DNA of 64,000 nt from Algoriphagus sp. Lineage in GTDB: Bacteria > Bacteroidota > Bacteroidia > Cytophagales > Cyclobacteriaceae. The position numbers were made by a program, and so were the translations under genes. This document shows positions 43,015-51,680 of the stretch, piece after piece. Below the pieces are notes generated by a model. The model had not been told where the DNA came from and made no database searches. It saw nothing but the letters and a program-made list of their open reading frames with translations. Location: positions 434,001 through 498,000 of the forward strand of contig JAQSDM010000005.1 in the NCBI GenBank assembly GCA_029945945.1. Direction: 5' to 3'. Each line of letters starts with the position of its first letter. Position 1 is the stretch's first letter.

Positions 43015-45498
43015 ATGAGAACAACTTTACTTGTATTGGGATTTATCCTGATTTCCTTATCGGGATTTTCCCAAGAGCCGATTACAAAAGGAAACTATGA
43101 ATTGGCAGCGCGCTTTTCTCCGGAAAAGTTGAAAAGAATGATTTTCACCACAGCGGTAGATCCTCATTGGCTGAAGAAATCTGACCGTTTTTGGTATGAA
43201 TATGAGACCAGCGAAGGAAAAAACTGGTACATAGTGGATCCTGTGAGGAAAACAAAAACTCCGCTTTTCGACAAGGATAAACTGGCGATGGAAATCACCA
43301 AAATCGTGAAAGATCCATTCGACGGTCAGCATTTGAAACTCGATGAGATGAAGCTGATGGAGGATGAAAACACCATTCGCTTCAAAGTGAAAAGCACAGA
43401 AGATGTAGTTAAAAAAGACTGGGCTGAAATCAAGGCGAAGAACAAGTCTTCCAAAGACTCACTCGAAAAGAGAACGTTCGTATTCCAATTCAACATCACC
43501 ACTCAGCAGCTGACCGAGATAAAGGATGCTGAAAAAGACCCAAAGCGACTTGCCTGGGCTAATATTTCCCCTGATTCAAGCAAGGTGGTTTTTTCAAAGA
43601 ATTTCAACCTCTTCTGGATGGATAAGGAGAATTTTCTGAAGGCAGTAAAAGACGAAAAAGACAGCACGATCGTACAGCATCAGCTTACTACGGATGGCGT
43701 GAAGGATTACGAATACGGAGGAAGAGGATTTGGTGAGGATAATGTCGAGGAAGAGAAAAACAAGGACAATCGCAAGCGTGCAGGTATACTTTGGAGTGCA
43801 GATTCGGAGCAATTCATTCTTACGCGCTCAGACAGTCGATTAGTCAAAGACCTTTGGGTATTGCATAATTCCCGCGATCCACGACCAACTTTGGAAACTT
43901 ACAAGTATCCGATGCCTGGTGATAAGGAGCAGCCAATTCAGGAGTTGTACCATTATTCTTTTACTGCTGAGAAGATGTCAAATCTTCCTGTAGCACTCTG
44001 GAAAGATCAGGTATTGGGAGTTTATTCAGCTCCTTTGAAGGAAAATACGCGTGACGATGAGTTCAGACCAGTGACCTGGCTGGGAGATGCGAGCAGCTTC
44101 TATTATTCGATCACTTCCAGGGATCTGAAGCGTGTTGACATCGTCCGCTGGAATCTTGCCACCAATCAAAAAGAAGTGGTGATCGAGGAGCGAAGCAATG
44201 CCTACATCGATTTCGCAAGTCCTGAACTTGTCAATAATGGAAGAGAGATCATCTTCTGGTCTGAGCGTGACGGATGGGGTCATTTCTACCTTTACGGAGC
44301 AGACGGAACTTTGAAAAGACAATTGACCAGCGGTGCTTTCCACACGGATCGGGTAGCGAGAGTGGATGATAAAAACAGAAAACTCTACTTCATTGCCAAT
44401 GGTCGTGAAAAAGGAGAAGATCCCTATTACGAGCATTTGTACAGTGTGAGTTTGGATGGGGGAGCAGTTTCACTTTTAAATTCAGGCAACTTCAATCATA
44501 GCTCTGAAGTGAACGACAATGCAAATTTCTTTGTCAACAATTTCTCCCGTGTAAACACAACTCCGGTTTCTGTCCTGATGGATAAGTCCGGTGCCAAAAT
44601 CATGGATCTGGAAACAGCCGATCTTTCCCAGCTTTTTGCTGCAGGGTATAAATTTCCAGAGCCTTTCAAATTCAAAGCAGACGACGGAATCACGGATTTG
44701 TACGGTGTGATGTACAAGCCATTCGACTTTGACTCCACCAAGCTTTATCCGATCATCGAGTATGTGTATCCGGGTCCGCAAACTGAAGCCGTCAACAAGG
44801 CTTTTGGCAGAGGAATGGATCGTACAGACCGATTGGCGCAGTTTGGATTTGTGGTGATTACCCTTGGAAACAGAGGCGGGCATCCCGGCAGATCCAAGTG
44901 GTATCATAATTATGGCTACGGTGATCTGAGAGATTATGGTTTGGCAGATAAGAAAGCTGCAGTGGAGCAATTAGCAGATCGTCATTCTTTCATTGACAAG
45001 TCAAAAGTGGGTATCCACGGACATTCCGGAGGTGGATTTATGTCCACAGCGGCAATGTTGGTTTATCCTGATTTCTTCAAAGTGGCGGTTTCCTCCGCGG
45101 GAAATCACGAGAATAATATTTACAACCGTTGGTGGTCTGAGAAGCATCATGGAGTGGATGAGCAGATCTCTGCCAAAGGTGATACGACTTTCGTTTATCA
45201 AATCGAGAAGAATACAGAACTGGCCAAAAACCTGAAAGGGAGATTGATGCTTTCGCACGGTGATGTCGACAACAACGTGCATCCGGCCAATACTATCCGA
45301 ATGGCAAATGCCCTGATGAAGGCTAACAAGCGTTTTGATCTGGTGATTTTGCCGGGCCAGCGACATGGCTATGGGGATATGGTGGAGTATTTCTTCTGGA
45401 AAATGGGAGATTATTTCGTGCAGCATCTGATGGGAGACAACACACCTCCGCCGGTGGATATGGTGGAGATTCAGCGTGAAAAGCCTGTTGAAAAATGA
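43015..45498 (+). CDS. S9 family peptidase (DPP4-like)
   Basis: The 827-residue exported protein has a signal peptide (1-19, LSGFSQ), an N-terminal beta-propeller and a C-terminal alpha/beta-hydrolase. The catalytic serine is in GIHGHSGGGFMS; the aspartate is in LMLSHGDVDNNVHP, and the histidine in LPGQRHGYGD. It should be a periplasmic dipeptidyl or prolyl oligopeptidase. A strong terminator follows 27 bp after the stop. Another, more distant S9 peptidase lies at 55-57 kb and the two are not recent duplicates. Confidence 0.92.
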   Translation: MRTTLLVLGFILISLSGFSQEPITKGNYELAARFSPEKLKRMIFTTAVDPHWLKKSDRFWYEYETSEGKNWYIVDPVRKTKTPLFDKDKLAMEITKIVKDPFDGQHLKLDEMKLMEDENTIRFKVKSTEDVVKKDWAEIKAKNKSSKDSLEKRTFVFQFNITTQQLTEIKDAEKDPKRLAWANISPDSSKVVFSKNFNLFWMDKENFLKAVKDEKDSTIVQHQLTTDGVKDYEYGGRGFGEDNVEEEKNKDNRKRAGILWSADSEQFILTRSDSRLVKDLWVLHNSRDPRPTLETYKYPMPGDKEQPIQELYHYSFTAEKMSNLPVALWKDQVLGVYSAPLKENTRDDEFRPVTWLGDASSFYYSITSRDLKRVDIVRWNLATNQKEVVIEERSNAYIDFASPELVNNGREIIFWSERDGWGHFYLYGADGTLKRQLTSGAFHTDRVARVDDKNRKLYFIANGREKGEDPYYEHLYSVSLDGGAVSLLNSGNFNHSSEVNDNANFFVNNFSRVNTTPVSVLMDKSGAKIMDLETADLSQLFAAGYKFPEPFKFKADDGITDLYGVMYKPFDFDSTKLYPIIEYVYPGPQTEAVNKAFGRGMDRTDRLAQFGFVVITLGNRGGHPGRSKWYHNYGYGDLRDYGLADKKAAVEQLADRHSFIDKSKVGIHGHSGGGFMSTAAMLVYPDFFKVAVSSAGNHENNIYNRWWSEKHHGVDEQISAKGDTTFVYQIEKNTELAKNLKGRLMLSHGDVDNNVHPANTIRMANALMKANKRFDLVILPGQRHGYGDMVEYFFWKMGDYFVQHLMGDNTPPPVDMVEIQREKPVEK

Positions 45499-45525
45499 GG
45501 AATTTGAAATGAAAAATTAAGAATG

Positions 45526-45560
45526 AAAAAGCCCGGTTCTGTGATGGAATCGGGCTTTTT
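45526..45560 (+). terminator. Rho-independent terminator, copy 1 of a duplicated cassette
   Basis: AAAAAGCCCG and CGGGCTTTTT form a perfect 10-bp stem around a 15-base loop. It lies 27 bp past the S9 peptidase stop. The same 35 bases recur exactly at 46283-46317. After about 20 unrelated bases, both copies are followed by a T-run and a tail related to ACCGcTAAGaaCaCgAAGGA. Confidence 0.85.
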
Positions 45561-45762
45561 GGTTTTGGGAAATGGTTAGTTTTTTTTACCGTGAAGTTCG
45601 CCAAGGACACAAAGGCAGGTTAATGAAATGCGCTAATTATAGATTGCTCATCTGCTTTTATACCGGATTCAAATCCTGCGAAATGAGTTAGGCATTGTAC
45701 ATGTCGAACAGCAGCATACTTTCTAAAATCAAATTGACTCTATTACTCTCAAAAAGAGATCT

Positions 45763-46113
45763 TTATCGGTATTCCTTCTTTAAAATTGTATAATTAACAG
45801 AGTCATTAAATACTTTTATGGGTATCCGGCTTTGAGGATCCGGGAATACATGGACAGGCATTCGGTCTTGGGAGAGATTGTTGAAGTCCAATTTCCTTTC
45901 TGGAAAAAACTGAGGCGGATTTGGAAAAACAATTCTGGGTTCCAATTTCAAGGTGTCTGCAATGGTAAACTGATCACCCCCAAAAAGATTGGTTCTCAAT
46001 TCGGGATGGGTTATAAATTCATCGAGCTTGAGGTTTGGTTTTTTTCTATCCTGCGAAAAACCTTGAAGAGCAAATCCAAAAGTCAGTAGTAAAAAGTAGC
46101 CTATGATTTTCAT
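45763..46113 (-). CDS. Small exported protein, unknown function
   Basis: The 116-residue protein has a clear signal peptide (1-20, LQGFSQ) followed by a charged, proline-rich mature part (EPRIVFPNPPQFFPERKL, MPVHVFPDPQSRIPIKVF). The repeated VFPxP motif is striking but I know no family. It is a single minus-strand gene flanked by two copies of the same terminator cassette. Homologues limited to close relatives would fit a lineage-specific accessory gene. Confidence 0.6.
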   Translation of the reverse strand: MKIIGYFLLLTFGFALQGFSQDRKKPNLKLDEFITHPELRTNLFGGDQFTIADTLKLEPRIVFPNPPQFFPERKLDFNNLSQDRMPVHVFPDPQSRIPIKVFNDSVNYTILKKEYR

Positions 46114-46427
46114 GGTGTGGTCTGATTTAGGTTGTAGAAATAAATTACGGAAAAGGCGTCTCTAAAGTTAAAACCTCAAGGATTTTTGGGTTGATTTTCA
46201 ATTCAATAAGCCCTAAATAGGAACTGATTCATCGGGAATAGCCGATAGAGAAGTAAATTGTAAGTAGTATATGCTAAAAAATAAAAAGCCCGGTTCTGTG
46301 ATGGAATCGGGCTTTTTTAAAACTTCGAAGCTTTAATTTTTTTACCGCTAAGAACACGAAGGATCGCAAAGAATTTTAAGAGAAGAATCAAGTCTTGATC
46401 TTTCTCTTACAGACCTGCCAGCCAATA
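46114..46427. other. Gene-free region with the second terminator cassette
   Basis: The 314 bases hold the upstream region of the small exported protein (46114-46200), the duplicated terminator (46283-46317) and a tail ACCGCTAAGAACACGAAGG (46344-46362), a string seen repeatedly in intergenic DNA of Bacteroidota. No coding signal is evident. Confidence 0.5.
46283..46317. terminator. Rho-independent terminator, copy 2 of a duplicated cassette
   Basis: This 35-base hairpin is identical to the one at 45526-45560 (10-bp stem AAAAAGCCCG/CGGGCTTTTT). Being A-rich on one side and T-rich on the other, it can work in both directions. Here it faces the 3' end of the SUMF1 fusion gene on the minus strand, 111 bases past that stop, and has no plus-strand gene upstream. 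Confidence 0.75.
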
Positions 46428-49217
46428 TCAATCCCTCACACATCTAAAACCAACGGTGGCATTCCTCTCGAAACCCTGACTCACCCGAAGGAGATGTTGC
46501 CGGTAATGTAATTCCCTAGGTCCGCCCTGCACATACCACCAACTTCCCGATGGTTTGAAATAAGACCCTCCCTTCAAAATAAGGTAGCGATGGCTTCCAG
46601 AAACATATTCGTCATTGGTCAGCTGCCAAACGCTCCCAACCAGATCCTGAAGACCATAAGGATTTGCTCCCTTGGGATAGCTGCCAACTGCATAGGGAAT
46701 TCCATTGCCAAGATTCACCACCGTGGAATCGATTCCTTCCAGATGAACTACGGTGAGGGTTTCTGTGACGGGTTCGAGTCTTCGCTCCACAGGAGTATCC
46801 TGATTCCATGGCCATTCCCGCCCGTCATTTGCCTGTCCGGCATACTGCCACTCCGCTTCGGTGGGTAATCTCTTCCCTGCCCATTTTGCATAAGCTTTGG
46901 CATCTTCGTAACTGACATAAACAACCGGAAATTGTTCCTCGCCGGCTGTGATTTCTCCCTTTTTCCAATGCTTGAGAAAGTTTGCTGTGTCAGAAGGAAG
47001 GTACTTGCTGGCTTTCAGAAAGTCTCTGAATTGAGCATTCGTCACCGGAAACTGCTCCATCCAGAAGGAATCAAAACGGATCGTGTCGCCTTCGTCCTGT
47101 TTTGGATAGGGGATAAAAGCATCTCCGTTCGTACTTTTGAAGACAAACTGACCAGCAGGAATTTGGATCATTCCTTCCGGAGTTTCTTTTGAAATTTTGG
47201 TCTTTTCCACTTCGGAAATTCTTCTCGCTGTGCCCGGCTTGATAGATACAATTGTCTCATCCATCAGAATCCCGTCTTCCAAATATTGAATCACCAGATC
47301 TCCTTCGTAGCGACCGAAATGATCCATTAAGTTGATTTCCTGATTTTTTGCAGAAAGCTTTACGGGTTCTTTTTGATAAGAAGGCATTCCCGCCCAAAGT
47401 AAAATCTCGCCTGTATTTCTTTTGCTGCTGATCTGAATCACATCCCCGTCCATGATCGCCTGAAGAATGATTGGGAGTTGGGCGATGCAATCCACCGCGC
47501 CTTCATTGTTGGTGCCGAGTTCGTATATGGGAAAAGCTTCCGTCATGGCCTCGATCCTCCATTGTCCGATTTGATCGACAGGTTGTAGCAGGCGATGGTG
47601 CCAAAGGTCCACGAAATGCGTGGAGTCATTTGGAGAAACTTCAAACAACAATCCTTTGAATCCCTGAGGAATGGTGCTGTAAATCGTGAAAAGAGTTTTC
47701 TCATCATGCTCCCATTTGTTTACCCAGATGCTATCGGCTGTTGTCGGGATCAGCGGGGTATAGCCGCGACTGGTAAAATTGTAGGTGTTTTCCCTTAGAA
47801 TCCTGCTCGTTCTGCCGAGAAACAGGTATTGCTCTTCCACCCAATAAGGTTGCCCCGGAGCCATGATGTTGATTTCCGTACCATAACCATTGAAAAATGA
47901 AGTGGCATATTCCCGGTTGATTTTTTCTTTGAAGAGTTCCGCCACTCGGTAAATCGCAAATTCCGGTTTCAAAAACTTGTTCAGATTCAGCATAGGCGGA
48001 TAGTAAAGCGCATTGTGAACCCGACCGGACACGATGGTGTGCATATCTTTTGGCACAGCCATCCCTTCGCTGTACATGACCACGCCCGGTTTGACACGGT
48101 CTGCCGCGTCCTGAAATTCCCTCCCGGCTTCCGCTTTGGTGTCGAGCACCACTCCATCTGCCGAGGTGGCTTTGATCAGGTCATAAAGTCCCTCAAAATG
48201 ATCTTTGTTGTGGGTGCTTTCATCCCAGGGATTGTAGCAGACGAAGAACCGAGTGCCCATGGATCGACTCATTTCTGCTTGTTCCCGCATAGCCTCAATT
48301 CCTCCCGGCAAATCTTCAAAAAGGTCAAACTGATTTCTCTGATCCATTCCCAGTGTAGGCCAGGTTGGCCAGATACTTATCACATCATCGCCTCCATAGA
48401 GTTTTTTGCCGCGCTCCAGAAAATCCTTCAATGTGTATCGACCTTCGCCGAGATCGTAGTAAAATTTGTCCCAGGCATACATCAGATGCATCACATAGGT
48501 ATGGCGGATCCATTTCAGATCTTCCCTGCGGAAAAGCGAATCGTCGAAATCTTCCACGTCAAAAAGCATTTTCTCCTGGAAAATCCTGCCCAAACCTGCC
48601 TGCCAATCCCCGGAATAGGTGAGCGCATAGAAGTGATATTCGACAATTCCTCCGGGGAATAGTACCGTATCAAACCTTCGCCGGCTTCCTTCCTTGATGC
48701 TTTCCCTATCGCGCCGGGTTAAGGCTGCGATATGAATTTCTTCAGAAAGCGGAAGCGACGCATATCCAAGTTCCCAGGAATTATCGGGTACGATTACATT
48801 CACCGGAATTCGTCCGGGAAGGAAAAGGTGGGTCCGCGAAAGGCCATGATTTCCCTTTCCGGTGATCAGGGCTTCGGTTCCTTCGGTAGAGAAGGGATGC
48901 ACATTGTGGAGTTGGATTGTATCCTTTGAAGTATTCGTGAAAGTGATAATCCACTCAAGTTCTTCGTCTTTGCGGGTGAGTTTTTCGAATGAAAGGCTGA
49001 GAGCAGGAGAGGGGTTTACCGTTGAATAAGGGTCCTCATTTACCTGAAAACTGATCAGCGGGGTTTGTTTGGAAAAAGTAAATTCCTCGTTTCCGATTTG
49101 AATTTGGGTAATTCCTTTTTCCGGGTTTTGGGTGATGTCTGAAATTGTCTGCTGCGCAAAAAGCAGGTTAGGCAGAATGCAAAGGCTGAAAATGATTATT
49201 AAAACGAAATTTCTCAT
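46428..49217 (-). CDS. TIM-barrel-like protein fused to a C-terminal SUMF1 domain
   Basis: The 929-residue exported protein (signal peptide 1-21, LLFAQ) begins with a beta-sandwich-like part. A glycosidase-like TIM-barrel region follows at about 235-500, with candidate catalytic acids D359 in GVVLDT and E384 in MYSEG. Residues 681-929 form a SUMF1/FGE-like domain (GMIQIPAGQF, FWMEQFPVTNAQF, KRLPTEAEWQYAG, YGLQDLVGSVWQLT, GFRCVRD). The domain lacks the paired cysteines that make formylglycine, so it is more likely a binding or structural module. The GH label rests on motif resemblance. It is convergent with nothing and divergent from DUF2784. Confidence 0.75.
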   Translation of the reverse strand: MRNFVLIIIFSLCILPNLLFAQQTISDITQNPEKGITQIQIGNEEFTFSKQTPLISFQVNEDPYSTVNPSPALSLSFEKLTRKDEELEWIITFTNTSKDTIQLHNVHPFSTEGTEALITGKGNHGLSRTHLFLPGRIPVNVIVPDNSWELGYASLPLSEEIHIAALTRRDRESIKEGSRRRFDTVLFPGGIVEYHFYALTYSGDWQAGLGRIFQEKMLFDVEDFDDSLFRREDLKWIRHTYVMHLMYAWDKFYYDLGEGRYTLKDFLERGKKLYGGDDVISIWPTWPTLGMDQRNQFDLFEDLPGGIEAMREQAEMSRSMGTRFFVCYNPWDESTHNKDHFEGLYDLIKATSADGVVLDTKAEAGREFQDAADRVKPGVVMYSEGMAVPKDMHTIVSGRVHNALYYPPMLNLNKFLKPEFAIYRVAELFKEKINREYATSFFNGYGTEINIMAPGQPYWVEEQYLFLGRTSRILRENTYNFTSRGYTPLIPTTADSIWVNKWEHDEKTLFTIYSTIPQGFKGLLFEVSPNDSTHFVDLWHHRLLQPVDQIGQWRIEAMTEAFPIYELGTNNEGAVDCIAQLPIILQAIMDGDVIQISSKRNTGEILLWAGMPSYQKEPVKLSAKNQEINLMDHFGRYEGDLVIQYLEDGILMDETIVSIKPGTARRISEVEKTKISKETPEGMIQIPAGQFVFKSTNGDAFIPYPKQDEGDTIRFDSFWMEQFPVTNAQFRDFLKASKYLPSDTANFLKHWKKGEITAGEEQFPVVYVSYEDAKAYAKWAGKRLPTEAEWQYAGQANDGREWPWNQDTPVERRLEPVTETLTVVHLEGIDSTVVNLGNGIPYAVGSYPKGANPYGLQDLVGSVWQLTNDEYVSGSHRYLILKGGSYFKPSGSWWYVQGGPRELHYRQHLLRVSQGFERNATVGFRCVRD

Positions 49218-49247
49218 AAAGTGAGGCAGACAATGGGGCGGTTTTCC

Positions 49248-49267
49248 TTCCTGAAAATAGTCAGGAA
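49248..49267. promoter_or_regulatory. 7-bp perfect inverted repeat upstream of two divergent genes
   Basis: TTCCTGA-AAATAG-TCAGGAA lies between the SUMF1-fusion start (49217) and the DUF2784 start (49328). It could be an operator or a 5' leader hairpin of the fusion gene. There is no known consensus match. Confidence 0.35.
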
Positions 49268-49327
49268 TTCGATAACATTTCTGATTCCATTCTCCGGAAA
49301 ATGAGTGCCATCCATTAGTTTAGGTTT

Positions 49328-49711
49328 GTGGAAACGCTCTATAAAATTGCAGACATTTTCTTTTTTGTCTTTCACATCAGCCTGATCCTCTTCAACCTTT
49401 TTGGGTGGCTGATTAAATCCTTGCGAAAATGGAATCTGATCACGCTCGGCCTAACTGCATTTTCGTGGTTCGTATTGGGCGCTTTTTATGGATTCGGATA
49501 CTGCTTTCTGACTGACTGGCATTGGCAAATCAGGGATGAATTGGGATATCCGAATCCTTTCAATTCCTATATCCATTTCCTGATCACCACGGTATTTTCC
49601 ATTACCGTTTCGGAGCGGTTTGTTGACATTCTCACGGGCGCACTTTTTTTCGCGGCCCTTGTCATGAGTGTCGTGACCAACTTGAAGGACTACAAAAAAT
49701 CAAGAAAATAG
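49328..49711 (+). CDS. DUF2784 family membrane protein
   Basis: The 127-residue protein has three to four helices and the DUF2784 pattern: a conserved HISLILFNLFGW, GYCFLTDWHWQIRDELG and ERFVDILTG. The WHW stretch with nearby acidic residues could bind a metal or lipid headgroup, but the family is uncharacterised. The start is GTG at 49328, the first start after an in-frame TAG at 49316. It stands alone, followed by a long gene-free stretch. Confidence 0.8.
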   Translation: METLYKIADIFFFVFHISLILFNLFGWLIKSLRKWNLITLGLTAFSWFVLGAFYGFGYCFLTDWHWQIRDELGYPNPFNSYIHFLITTVFSITVSERFVDILTGALFFAALVMSVVTNLKDYKKSRK

Positions 49712-50331
49712 GATTCGGTTGGCATTCTCCTAAATCTTTTCATTTCCTGACCGATATCATTTCGTCGATTATGGTTCTGATTTAAATTAGTAAGCCAGAT
49801 CAGGCTTTTAACAATGCATCAGCTAAGATATTTTATAAAAATGTTTGATTTAGTGGGGCTGCATTCGGTGAGTTGAAATGTTTCGCGTTAGGTAATGCCA
49901 TAGGGAATTTATGGTTTTAAACAGCAGATCAAACCGTTAAGAAAATGGGTTAGTTCTCGAAGTGGAACGAGAGAAATCCACCCATTTTTAGGCTTGATCA
50001 AGGTTTAAAATCAAATAGCCAAGAATGCTACTACCAGCACAAAACTTTGCCTATTTGAAGTAAATAACCAGGCATTAAGGTTTTTGGTTACTTTTTGGCT
50101 TAAAAAAGTGACAAATGAAAAAAGCTGCGAGTAAGGATGGATTAATAATGCACCTTCAACTTTTCCGGGAGAGTTTACTGTTTTCAAAACTTCTGAAATT
50201 AAATAGGATCAAAATTTTCCAGACTTAAAATAATCTTCTGAGGCATTTAAGATTGTTCAGATTCAGAAATCAGATACAAAAGAATCTAAGGATTGCATGA
50301 TGCTTTTTTATACTCCAAACCACTTTTTAAA
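49712..50331. other. 620-bp gene-free stretch with one long hairpin
   Basis: No open frame with coding character is seen on either strand. The main structure is an imperfect hairpin at 49942-49988: AAAATGGGT pairs with ACCCATTTT, with an inner TTCTC/GAGAA stem. It may be a terminator, a small RNA, or a decayed gene edge. The rest is A/T-rich. The CapA-like gene promoter should lie near 50240-50320; TAAGATTG is a one-off match to the -7 box. Confidence 0.45.
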
Positions 50332-51294
50332 ATGAAAGATCTCCTTACCATAGGATTTGCCGGGGACGTAATGTTGGGCAGAACGCTCGATAGAATAATC
50401 TCTGAAAGAGGGTACCGATATCCATGGGGTGATGTGCTTCCCCTGATGAGAAAAACTGATCTGAATATCATCAATCTGGAAACGGCACTTACCCATAGCG
50501 AAGACCAAGTATTCAAGACATTCAACTTCAAAGCCACACCTTATAAAGTTCAGACGCTCATAGAAGCAAAAGTCACTGTGGCAAATCTGGCAAATAATCA
50601 CGTCCTGGATTTTGACCAAGCCGGGCTGATCGAAACCCTCGAAACGCTTGACAATGCGGGAATCAAATATGTAGGAGCAGGGCTTACTCTGGCAGATGCC
50701 GAGGCACCCGTGATCCTCTTGAAAAATGGAATTCGGATTGGCGTTTTAGGGATTACTGACAACGAACCCACCTGGAAAGCTGGAATTGAGCCAGGAACAA
50801 ATTACATCGATATTGGAAATGAGAATGACAGAAATCGAATCCTTCTTTCCATTGGAAACCTCAGGAAAGAAACTGACATCGTGATTGTTTCCATTCATTG
50901 GGGACCGAATATGGTGGAGGAGCCTTTCCCTGAATTCATCCGGTTTGCACATGAGATGATAGACCATGGAGCAAATCTGATCCATGGGCACAGCGCACAT
51001 ATTTTTCAAGGGATGGAAAAGTATAAATCCGGCCTGATTATGTATGACACGGGTGATTTTGTGGATGACTATGTTGTGGAGCCTGAACTTAGAAATGACC
51101 TGTCCGCATTTTTTGTCTTGACAGCTGATAAGACCGGACTGGTGAGTCTCAGTTTGATTCCTGTCCGGATAGTGGATTATCAAGCAACCCTGGCGGAAAA
51201 AGCAGATTTCAACCGGGTGATTGCCAGAATGCAGAAACTCTCCGCTGATTTTGACACCTCAATTGATGACAAAGGAAACATCTTTTTCAGGTAA
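50332..51294 (+). CDS. CapA-family (PGA_cap) metallophosphatase-like protein
   Basis: The protein (320 residues from this ATG) has the CapA/PgsA-type calcineurin fold: FAGDVMLGRTLD, INLETALTH, ANLANNHVLDF, SIHWGPN and a late HGHSAH. Such proteins take part in poly-gamma-glutamate capsule synthesis or are uncharacterised phosphatases. No signal peptide is present and no capsule genes are adjacent, so a cytoplasmic phosphatase role is likely. The frame opens with a TTG at 50293, but the ATG at 50332 sits next to the conserved core and is preferred. Confidence 0.85.
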   Translation: MKDLLTIGFAGDVMLGRTLDRIISERGYRYPWGDVLPLMRKTDLNIINLETALTHSEDQVFKTFNFKATPYKVQTLIEAKVTVANLANNHVLDFDQAGLIETLETLDNAGIKYVGAGLTLADAEAPVILLKNGIRIGVLGITDNEPTWKAGIEPGTNYIDIGNENDRNRILLSIGNLRKETDIVIVSIHWGPNMVEEPFPEFIRFAHEMIDHGANLIHGHSAHIFQGMEKYKSGLIMYDTGDFVDDYVVEPELRNDLSAFFVLTADKTGLVSLSLIPVRIVDYQATLAEKADFNRVIARMQKLSADFDTSIDDKGNIFFR

Positions 51295-51313
51295 GGATTG
51301 AGACGCAATCAGC

Positions 51314-51571
51314 TTATTCCGGGATCTCGTCGAATGGGGGTTCCTCAAGAAGGTCCGGTCGGAATGGATTTTCGAGTTTGTCAATCACAAGCTTTCCCTG
51401 ATTGTTGAAATGGAGTAAATGAATCATACCATCCTTGGCTACTTCAACGAAGTAATGTGGTTCTCCATTTATTTTCCTCACCTCTGTCACTTCAAACAGA
51501 AAGTCTTCCCTGAATTTATCCTGTATATATTCCGATGCTGCAGGGGGTAAGTTTTGAGTTTCGGGTTTCAT
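51314..51571 (-). CDS. Small acidic protein, unknown function
   Basis: This 85-residue protein is acidic, has no signal peptide and shows a short beta-rich middle (FEVTEVRKINGEPHYFVEV, LLHFNNQGKLVIDKL), like a single PepSY- or KTSC-like sheet. I do not recognise a family. It is convergent with the CapA-like gene and lies 109 bp past the start side of rtcB on the same strand (rtcB ends at 51681). Confidence 0.5.
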   Translation of the reverse strand: MKPETQNLPPAASEYIQDKFREDFLFEVTEVRKINGEPHYFVEVAKDGMIHLLHFNNQGKLVIDKLENPFRPDLLEEPPFDEIPE

Positions 51572-51680
51572 AGTGTTAAAAATTTAGATCATTGAACATC
51601 AACTGCTTTCAGAAAGAAAATTAACCTTCCTGCTTTAATCTTACTATGATTAAGGTCATCGATTTTGATAACTTCAATCA

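Noticed and set aside
44482..44970. 162-codon minus-strand open frame opposite the S9 peptidase
   Set aside because: It lies completely inside a well-supported gene with catalytic motifs on the plus strand, has no family motifs of its own and is rich in Cys/His/Ile as expected from an antisense shadow.
48015..48662. 215-codon plus-strand open frame opposite the SUMF1 fusion
   Set aside because: Fully antisense to a long gene with recognised domains; composition is dominated by His, Phe and Cys and it has no domain features.
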